DNA from: a virus
IMG/VR virus record: IMGVR_UViG_3300022937_000136
Location: 1 to 24,880 of that record
Strand: one strand, 5' to 3'
DNA length: 24,880 nucleotides
In this document: positions 6,770 to 16,900 of the stretch, one piece after another
Layout: the number at the start of each line of letters is the position of its first letter
Numbering within the stretch: position 1 is the stretch's first letter
Program-made: the position numbers and the translations under genes
Notes under the pieces: model-generated
Seen by the model: only the letters and a program-made list of their open reading frames with translations
What the model was told of the DNA's origin: nothing
The model's database searches: none

Positions 6770-7018
6770 TCAAATTTCAACCTCTTCGATTGTAATCTGA
6801 TCGATATTTAAACAACAAAGTTTTTTGTGTTCAATCATATCAGCAATATCGTATTGCTCTACTGGCAGATAGTATTCATTTGCCATAACTTTTATAATTT
6901 CTTTTATAACTAATGAATTTCCATTTCGCCATTCAAAGATATAGTTGAATGACTTGTCTCTATCCATCACTCTTTTGTTTTTTACGATCCTTAGAGTGTC
7001 GCAGTCTTTCTTAATCAT
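6770..7018 (-). CDS. Small hypothetical protein between two adhesin genes
   Basis: I place the start at ATG 7018, giving 82 aa. This ATG overlaps the stop of the 321-aa adhesin as ATGA, and GGAGG lies 12 bases before it, inside the last codons of that gene. A start 30 bases further upstream would overlap the adhesin out of frame and lacks such support. The product is charged, starting MIKKDCDTLRIVKNKRV, with no signal peptide, transmembrane segment or motif I recognise. FNYIFEWRNG and a helical stretch around LVIKEIIKVMANEYY suggest a small mixed alpha/beta fold, and there are two adjacent Cys (LCCLN) near the end. Its coupling to the adhesin and the exclusively structural context suggest a fibre-related accessory, but that is inference. 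Confidence 0.65.
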   Translation of the reverse strand: MIKKDCDTLRIVKNKRVMDRDKSFNYIFEWRNGNSLVIKEIIKVMANEYYLPVEQYDIADMIEHKKLCCLNIDQITIEEVEI

Positions 7019-7980
7019 TTTACGTATAAACCTCCATATTGGTGCCAATCACCACCAGAACCAGTCCAGAAAGTTGCTGGCTGATAACCAGATCCATTTC
7101 CACCCCAGAAATTTCCAGACCAGCAAGCACCATACCACCATGGTGCTCTGTTGTATAAGTTGGCGCAGTTAGAACCGTATACGTCCTGGTCTCTATCAGT
7201 AGTGGTGAAATTATAATTGTTAGCAATATGGTAAGTCCACATGCCAGGGTCTGGAGAACCTAGTTCTGTATTTAATCCAGATTCTCCTACCCAATCAAAG
7301 TTTGTTCCCCATCCAGTCCAATTCCACCTAGCTCTTTTTGTGTGTGATCCAATGGTGCCCAAAGGAACCTGAGAACTAGCAACATATAAGACAACACTTC
7401 TACCAAGGTTATTTGCAGATGCAATGGCATCCCATGCACGTAAACCTGCCCAAGCAGAGTATGTTTTTGGATCACCAGAACCCCATGTGGAAGTTGCATA
7501 CCAATCATAAGATTCTGCAGCTTGTGAATAGTTTAAAGATTGTAAATTCACACCGTATGGATGTGATCCAACCATAACCCATCCACCACCATCATATGTA
7601 TTATCAACCCAAACTTGTTTTGGTTGGTTGTTGATTTTCATCCAATACCAACCTGTTGGAGCGGATGGATTTGCTTCAAGAATTTCAGTAGATCTATCTA
7701 CTGCTTTGTCCTGAGATAATCCATCATTTTTAGTTTCTCCAATCCCAACCCAACCATTTTCAGTTCCAGTATATACTTCTGCTTGTGATTCATCAGTATT
7801 AAAACCAATAGATCCAACTACAGGATTTGATGGTCTTGTGTTAGTAGTCCAAGTGGGAACATGTAAAGTTCCATTTGCAACTAGTTCTCCATATACCTCG
7901 AAATTGTGACCGTCTGGAATTCTTACGGTGTTGTTGTAGGCAGCAATGCCTTTAATATCGTGAACATTTAAGATACTCAT
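7015..7980 (-). CDS. Tail adhesin with calcium-site-bearing fibrinogen-like domain
   Basis: This 321-aa protein has the clearest FReD of the three. Residues 1-80 are the MSILNVHDI anchor-like module with GSIGFNTDESQAEVYTGTENGW. The FReD opens at about residue 95 with TGWYWMKI, KQVWVDN and DGGGWVMVG. It later shows FTTTDRDQD with D262, D264 and D266, matching the FReD calcium loop. C272-A and C286 fit the C-terminal disulfide, and APWWYGACWSGNFWGG matches the WWY..C...N-x-G ligand pocket of ficolin and fibrinogen. The first conserved Cys is Val here (VWVDN), unlike the VWCD of the other two adhesins. Glycan or acetyl-group recognition is known for animal FReDs; here a host surface glycan is only a guess. 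The ATG at 7980 abuts the stop of the giant fibre, with TGGAG ten bases upstream of the stop. Confidence 0.9.
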   Translation of the reverse strand: MSILNVHDIKGIAAYNNTVRIPDGHNFEVYGELVANGTLHVPTWTTNTRPSNPVVGSIGFNTDESQAEVYTGTENGWVGIGETKNDGLSQDKAVDRSTEILEANPSAPTGWYWMKINNQPKQVWVDNTYDGGGWVMVGSHPYGVNLQSLNYSQAAESYDWYATSTWGSGDPKTYSAWAGLRAWDAIASANNLGRSVVLYVASSQVPLGTIGSHTKRARWNWTGWGTNFDWVGESGLNTELGSPDPGMWTYHIANNYNFTTTDRDQDVYGSNCANLYNRAPWWYGACWSGNFWGGNGSGYQPATFWTGSGGDWHQYGGLYVK

Positions 7981-10900
7981 TTATACAATGCTCCAGGACG
8001 CTCCATTTTCAATAGTAATCGTGATGTTATTATTTATCGTGATTGGACCAGCTGACATAGCATTAACATTTGCTGGAACATCAACGTCTTCGGAAATAGT
8101 ATTTCTATTACATTTGAAGATGCCGTATGTATCCAACCACTGTTTGTCGCCATTTGCATATAACTCCTCAGTTAGATTTGCAGTTCCTTCAACATCAAGA
8201 CCATACAGAGGATCTCTATTTGAACTAAATCCAATACCAACTCTAGATGCTCTATAGATATCTGTGCCATTTGGAGATTCTGTCCATCTAGAAGTAACAA
8301 ACTCAGAATTGTTTTGATATAGAGTTCCATTAAAGTTTACATCACCTTCAATATTAAGTTGATAATTTCTGTTGACGTTAGTTTCTGGATCAGTTCCCGA
8401 AGTTTGGAATGTGTTGATAGAAACTCTATTTGTAGAACCATCAATGGAGAAAGCTGGTGTCGAATTCCATGTAGTTCCACCACCCGCAGTAGATGCCTGA
8501 ATAGTGAATAGATTGTTATCAACAATCTGATTGCCAACTTGGAAGTTTCTGTAGGAAGAAGAACCTAAGAATTGAATTGGAGCTCCAGAGTTGTCGGCAG
8601 CATTATCAACGCGGAGAGTACCGCGAACTCTACCATCTCCAGCAACATCTAGTGGATATGCTGGATCATCAGTTTGAATGCCTAGTCTATCAGTAATATA
8701 AACTTCAGCAGGAGACGCTGTGGATCCAAACTTGACACCCATGTTAGATTCTGTGCTATCAAAGATGAAGTATGATGCTCTTGAAGCATTTGCAATTGTC
8801 GCATCAGCGTGATAGAAACTGAGGAATCCTTTTTGTCCGTAGGTGCCTATTTGATCACTGAATGTAATCTTAGCACCAACAGCATTTGTTAATGAATAGA
8901 TACCGAGACCAGAATCTCCACGAACGTCTAAAGTATATGCGGGTGAGACGCCAGCATTAATACCAACCTCATTGGAAGAAGCATCAACAAACAGAACGCC
9001 ACTATCAACATTCAGGTCATCGACCATGGTAACAACACCAGTTAGTGTTGATGTGCCCTGAACACTGAAGTTTGATGCAGCACCAGTGATTGTCAATGTG
9101 CCAGTCATCGTATCACCAGCTCTCAATACGTTATTGGATGCTGTTCCTGTTAGGTTTGCTGTAATTGTTCCTGCAGAGAAATTGCCAGAAGCATCGCGGA
9201 TAACACCAGTTGAAACAACATTTGCCGACTGGAATGTGATATTTCCAGCGTTCCAAATTGTGTTGCCATTGATGCTAAATCCGTTAGCATTTGCAACCTG
9301 CGCGTTCAGCGTTCCAGAACCATCAGTAGCATTACCACCAGAAGCAATAATTGCTGCGTTGTAGTTTGCTGCTAACTGAGAAGAGTTGAAGTATATACCA
9401 GGAGAAGATTGAACTCCATCTGCTCTTCCCAATCTGAGGTTTGCAGTTCCACTATCACTTTCCAATTCAGCAACTGTAATAGTGTTGCTGTCCATGATTG
9501 TGAAGTCTTGGAACTCCTCTCTATTGGAAGCAGTACCAATTGTTAGAGCACCAATAAAGTTACCAGTAGTTAGTCTACCTTCAATGATGGTATAATCATT
9601 GAAGTTATCAACGGTGTCATTGTTCGTGATAATATTGTCAATTGCAATTTGACCCGTTGCCTGGGAGTTAGCATTATAAAGGTTTACTGAATTACCAGGA
9701 ACAAATGGTGATGTTGTTAAAAGTCTTCCAGAAATATAAATTTGATATTTTGGATCTCCGTTAAAAGCTTTAATTTGTAGACTATCTCTTACAGCATGAG
9801 CACTAATGAAGTCTGGAAGTCTATTATCAGATAACGTTCCGTAGTTAATATTCAGTGCATTCTGATACCAAGATCCTTGCTTATTATCCAGTCTATCCGC
9901 GTCAAGACCAGAATCAATACCATCGTTAAGTGAGCTCCAAACTCTTGCCCAAGATCCAAATGATGTAACTCCAGATCCAGAACCACGGATATACATGCTA
10001 TCATCATTGGCGAAAGCAAGTTGTCTAACGCCACCTGCGGATGCGTCTAGACCAGAAGCACCATTCCTGAAAGTAACAACTAAATGTTTGGTTCCGCCGC
10101 CAGCGCCAACAGATGGATATGCTGTATCCAATCCATTTGAATTATTGTTTACAGTGTTGGAAACAATACCTGCTTGGAAAGAGTTTGGCGATGGGTTTGA
10201 AGTTGGGTTATTCTCACCTGTTAATAGTCTTAGTGTATTTGCGGACTGACCAGAAATTGCAATGTTGTATGTACCTGCTAGGCGATCAGTTGGCAGCGTT
10301 CCTGAACTTTGATTGCTGGAATTTAGATAGAATGAACCTTGAGCGCCGTCCAAAAGGTCAGCATCAAGACCACTATCTGGACCAGTCTTGAGTTCAATAG
10401 ATCCATTACCAGCAGTTCCAATATTGAACTGCGATTTCTTAAATCTAGAAACACCAATTGTTCCATAGAGATCGGAAGAAATTGTTAGATTGGTAACTCT
10501 CTGAACGTCAAGAGATACGTTAGCATATTGTCTGTTAACAGTAGACAGTTTTGCTTCTAAAACCATACCAGAACCAGTTCCCAGTTCTAGAGGTTCTACT
10601 GTAATTGAGAAGTCTGAGTTGTATCCAGAACCACCATCTGTTACGGAAATTTCTGTAATTGTGTTGTTTGAAACAACGATGTTCGCTCTCAGACCTGTTC
10701 CAGTTCCTCCTTGAAGTTCAACATCAAAGTATTGACCGTTTGTAAAACCAACACCACCGTTTGAGATAATGATGTCATCAATAAATCCACCTTGGGTGTA
10801 TGAAGATTCAAACACCATCGGTGAAGCACCACGCTCAAATTCGACAATTGTGCCAGCAGCAATTGTTTGAGTAATTGGGTTGTTTAATGAAATCGTTGTT

Positions 10901-13900
10901 AGTCCAGCAGCAGTAATAACACCAGTAATATTTGTATTTGCTTGAATACCAGCAACATTGTTTAAAACCTCGTGTCCAATAAGAACATCTGAGTTAGTCG
11001 CAAAAATTAACTGACTGGAACCACTATTTGCTTGACTGTATAACTTATCGAAGTATCTGTTTTCAGCACCCTTGATAGATTGAACAGCAAGCGCCCAGTT
11101 TTGATCTCCTCTTAAGAAAGTAAACGAACTTGCAGCACCACCAGTAGCAAGACGATCCGTTTCAATAACACCAGAAGTAATGTCAGTTGCGGCAATCTGA
11201 TTAGATGATAAAGATACCCAGTTATTGCTATCGGAAGCAGAAGTATTTTGAACTCTGTTAACAGCAACAGTTACAGCTGGTACATCGCTACTATCAATAT
11301 TATCATTTTCTGTGAGGGAAATTCTATTTACGATATCTCCATACAATCTACTTTCTAGTAGAGCAACACCAGTCGCTTGTGTTCCACCGCCAGCTGGTGC
11401 GGAGAAAGTTACAGTTGGTGTTGTTGTATATCCAAGACCACCCTTATAATTATTAAAGGTGACGATAGTTACAGTAACAACTTCGCCATTGGCAATAGTA
11501 CATGTTGCGGCGGCTTGAACCGCACCAAGACCAGGATTACCACCAGAGATTGTAATAGTTGGTGGTTGAGTATATCCAGAACCCCCATCTGTAATATTGA
11601 TCTGATAAACTACACCTTCTCTGTATTCGGTTGCTTGAATTCTACCGCCACTTACACTACCAGTAAAGATGTCTCCAATGGTAAATTGTAGTGTTGGATC
11701 AACAGCAAATCCAAGGAAGAGACTATCTAGATCGTTGTTTAGGATGAACGAGGTAGAAGTATCTTGTTGAATTGCAATATCGCCAGCAAGTGCTCCTTCT
11801 AAGGAAAGTCTTTCTGTCTGATTAGCAACAGTATAGACACTAAATGGTCTTAATGCTGGAATTTGGTCAATAGAAATCTTACCACTGTCAGTAAGTTCAA
11901 CCAGTGCTCTAGGAACAGCGTTCGTGGAGTATGGTTTGTTGATGTAAGGTCCAAGGTTGTTGGTGATATAATCCTTAACTGCCTTCTGAGTAGGTAGTTT
12001 AGAATCAGTGGAGTTAGCACCACCTAGTGTGTTGGATGCGTCGAAACCAGTAACAACAACATCGCCACCCTTCAGTTTCAGGAATTCAACTTCCGAGATG
12101 GTAACCGTTCCAGTAAAGGTAATAGCACCAGTTCTGTTTTCAATTCTAGCAAATGTACCAACTTTGAAGTCACCTAGTTCGTCAGTACCTGAGACATACA
12201 CACGACCATAGTCTTCAGAGACTTGCTCATTTGCCTCAATCTTAGTACCACCGTTTTCTGGTAGTGCAAGATAATTTGTACCAGAACCTGCAAATTCCCA
12301 AGTATGGGACGAAGAGTTAACAATAGAAGGTCTGTGTAGATTGATAGTTGATCCTACAAGACTTCCAACTGAAATTGGGTTGCCAGTTGCAACTGATGTA
12401 AGGTCCATGGCACCACCAGTGCCATCATCGATTGTCAATTGAGCTGAGAAAGGAGGTCCAACAGTTACAGAACCAACTGCATCAATGAAGTATTCTGTTC
12501 CATCAGCAGCAGTAGTGTTTGTTGTTCCATCAATCTTAACAACATAGTGCTCTAGGGGTTCTCTGCCAAGTCCATTGACTGTGAGAATAGTTCTTCCAGT
12601 TGGAGTTGACGAAACATTTGTAATAGTTCCAATGTCAAACTCATATGGATCTCTTCTGTATCCAATGCCTCTGAGAGCAAACTGACCGAAGTTGGTAGCG
12701 GAGTTAGTAATCGAACAATAACCACCACTTTCTGCTAGGACACCATCAGCACAGAAGATAACGAAGACCGAAACCAACTGAGTGTATCCATCTTCGATAA
12801 CCTTGTATCCCGTACCACCAAAGGAGACAATGGTGAATGCGGATGCAACCATCGACTTGCCCTGGTTGGGGAAAGTTGCTGTGCCGTCTAGTTCTAGACC
12901 AGGGAAAGGACAGTTAGGTTGCTTGACCTTAGAACCATCAACTAGAGCACCTCCACCGCCTAGGAAGGAGATAACAGAGGAGTTTTGAGTATATGGAGAT
13001 GCTTCAATGATTGGGTAATCATCATAGTCACCACGAATTGCCATCCTGATGTTGTTTTCATCATAGATGTATGAATCTGGATATGAGATGATTAATGAAG
13101 TATCATATAAAGTTCCTGTTGTGATCGTTGTTGCACCAGGAAGAATAGTTCCATCAAGAATATCTTCCAACAATCCCATTGAAGTGTCGATGGTGGAAGC
13201 AACGTTTGCACAAAGTGGATTGCTTCCATAAAGAAGAATATTCCAATCTTCAAATTGTGGAATTGGTGAAGACGTTGTTACTGGATCATAAATGAGTATA
13301 GTTCCGTCTGTTTTTGCGCTAACAAATGTATGCGCTACACCAGCAGCTGAACCTGCATTTGGAACGGTAACTGTGACAGTCGTGTTTCCGCCAGCAGAAG
13401 AAACATTTGTGATGGCATAACTTTTTCCAAAGTTAGAATCAAATCTACCAGGACTTGCCAAATCTCCGCCACCATTTGAGGCACAGTTAAATGTCAATGC
13501 TTCTTCAGTGAAAGCTAACCTGTCGCTCGTGGTAGGAGCAGTTGCAGGATCTGGGAATGTTACAGTTACAACTCCACTTGTAGAATCGTAAGTTGCATTT
13601 GTTGGAGTTACTGCATCAGCAGTTCCATCAGTCCAGTTACGAATTGCATTCTTTGCATATTCTGTAGTCCTTTGGAAAGCGTAGATTGTTTCATCTCTTT
13701 GTGCTTCAGGAATTCCTGTTAAAGCAGTACCAGTGAAATACGTTTCTGCGTTTGTTACAATTCCACTGTTGCCACCAAGAACAAGGTCTCTAATAAGTCC
13801 AGAAAGAATAAAGTTAATGTCTCTACGACATTTTCTTTGATTGACATCAGAGAGACCTAGTGATGGGAATTGAATTTCTGTATCAATCAGTGCTTGATCA

Positions 13901-16900
13901 GCAATTAGATCCCTGTTCCTTGCAATTAAATATGCCGCATCAAGATATGTGCCAGTTGCATTGTTTGCAATAACATCTACCCAAAGATACGATAGGGTAT
14001 CGATAGCAGATCTTACATCATCACATGCATATCCACTGTTGTTATTAGATCCATCAGCATTTAGAAGTGCTGTGGAGGTAATTACCGTGTCATCAAAGTA
14101 TCTTGTCAGTGAAGAGTATTCTGGAGCATAAACAGGTTCACCAGCAGTTCTTTTTCCAGTTCTCCAGTTACACATAGCATAGATTGCTAGTTCTCTGGCA
14201 TACTCAATAGCACGAACAGTTTGAATAATTTCGTTTTCTACATAGGCGATTTTAGCGCCAACAATATATTTCTCTGCCGCTTCAATGATATTATGGTTCG
14301 AACCAAATTCAAGGTCTCTTATAAGAGCATTGAGGAAGTGAACAACGTCTTGCTTACATTGCTCATCGCTTACTGGAATATTAAAACTTGGATATACCTT
14401 TGTTCCGTTATCACAAGTTACTTCCAAATCAGCAAGTCTTACGATACTATCCTCAACAAGACCAGCTAAAGGATTAGCAAGAGTTACAGTAGCAACACCA
14501 GTTACAGCAGTATCATATATAAAGTTAGTAATATTTTGTGTACTACCGTTGAATGTTACCGTTCCAGTTGGATTGTTGGAATCATATGTGTGCTCAAATC
14601 TAGAAGTTCCTAGGAAAATATCAAAAGAATTGCCACTAATATTATAGACAGCAAAATATTCTTTCTTGAATTCATCATTAATTCTACCTACAACTTCATC
14701 CGCAATAAAATCTCTGTTGTTGCGGATAAATGTGCAAGCATCTTGATATCTCCTCTCTACTGGAGTTGAGATAGAAAAACTGTTTGGAGAGTTTAATAGA
14801 GATAATGTAATTACTTTGGAGTAAGATTTCGCTACAGCGAATTGACCTGGATCGAAATCTGCATCTGTAATTGATGGAACTTTCTTTGGAATAACAAATC
14901 TTCTAGCACGACCATCAGCATCTTCTAAAACTTTGTAAATTCTCTGTTTACCATTCAAGAATGATAAATCTGGACTTGAAGTTGGAAGACCACTAATTTC
15001 AATTTCCTGACCTTCTTTAAACTCGTGTGTATTAGTTCTACCAACCAGTTCGCTGGTGTAGAATACAATACCACCAAGGTCTTCTGCATTACCAAACTGT
15101 TCAGATTGGAAACCACCAGTTGCAATACTTGGATCTCCCTGTAGAGAGAAGTCAAGTCTTACAATTGGAGTTGTTGCAGTGACATTATCATCAATTGATA
15201 CAACTTCACCTTCTGCTCGAATTGATTCCAGAGAAACGGAATCAAACGATTCAATATTTACCGTAGCATCATTCGCTGAGACAGTAGCGGATTGTTCTGA
15301 ATTCCATGCTTGTGCTCCCAATACAGGAACAAACTGAACGTCCCAATATGTCGGAGCATTTGTTTCATCGGTATCTACAACTTGATAGAAACCGTTAAAA
15401 GCACTTCCCGTTGATGGAGTTACTGAAAGATATACATATTTGCCATCAGTAAATACTGCTGTTGGATCTGATGTAAACCTAAGGAAATTAGATCCAGAAA
15501 GCGCAGTTGCTACAGGACTTGTAATAGCGGATCCTTGATTACCAGAAGTAATGTAATCGAAAACTTCGCCCTCGATTACAGAACCACTTGTGAGAGTAAC
15601 ATCAATAGTACCACTTACATATGCACTAGCTCCTTGGGTTGTGGTAAAATCAACTCCAGTAATATCTAATCTACCACCTTGGTTCTGACCTACAATTTCT
15701 AATCCAGATACAAGAGAAGAAAGACCAGTGTTGTTTTGGAAACCAATCCTATATTGTTGTGGTCCAAATACTTGATGACCAATTGGGAAACTTACACCAA
15801 AGTCACCATTTACTTCATTATCAACAATAATTCTTTGCTTATCGTCAAAGACCATAGCAAAGTCCCAAGTATGAACGGGATCTCCATTAGAATCAACAAA
15901 GTCTCTGTATGTTACGCCAATAACATAGTTCTTGTCACCAAACTTGACGATATGTTTGCCAGGGTTAGCGGGTCTGATGATTACCAAACGAAGGTTATCA
16001 CCAACAATAGAACAATCTGGTGGTAGTGAAATTGGGTTATCTTCTACATAGTCACCACCAGAAACGATAATAGTTTCTTTAACACCAGGAGTTGCCCACG
16101 CTAACTGAGCTGCCTTCTTAATTGTACGAACAGGGTTTACAGCAGAACGACCGTCATTTAGGTCACTACCAATCTGCTGTGAAACATAGATACGACCACC
16201 AACATCATTCGTTGCGAGGTTGAGGACGTACTCAGTAGTAGCAATCTTGTCGGATCTATCACCTAATAGCGGTGTGATAGAGCGAGGGAAGATACCAGCA
16301 TCGCCAGTTTGATTATAAGCAAATGCATTTTGGTCAACTACACGGAAACCAATATGTTTGAAATTAACTTCTCCGTTAGCAACAACACCATCGGTATGTT
16401 CTGGAGCTAGATCTCCAGTTTGTCCCGTGTTTAATGCTTGATATACGTTAGAACCAAAATATCTATAGGTATCTTTCTGAATAATAACATTAGCAGACCA
16501 TGGAGTTCCTGTGTTATTGATGAAGGTTTTTAAATTGGGAGCTCTAAAGTTTGCGTCTGGAGTAACAAAGTTATCGATATCCAGGTTTAGAATTCTAGCA
16601 GTATCGGAAATGATAGACGTAGAAGTTCTAATAGCACCGTTGATATCAAGTTCGTAGTCAACAGTATCTAGGAAAGCTGTGGCAATAGCACCATTTCCGT
16701 TTCCACCAGTGATAGTTACATTTGGAGTTGAAGTGTAACCACTACCAGGATTATTGATGGCGATGTTAATAACTCTGCCATTAAAGATAAAAGCAGATGC
16801 TAGAGCTTGCACTCCACCAGCAGATGTTGGTGGATCAATAGTTACAGTTGGAACAACAGTGTAACCAGAACCACCCGCATCAATTTCAATATTGTTAACT

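Noticed and set aside
286-7980. Diversity-generating retroelement acting on the FReD heads
   Set aside because: There is no reverse transcriptase gene and no template/variable repeat pair visible, and the heads differ along their whole length rather than at scattered adenine positions.
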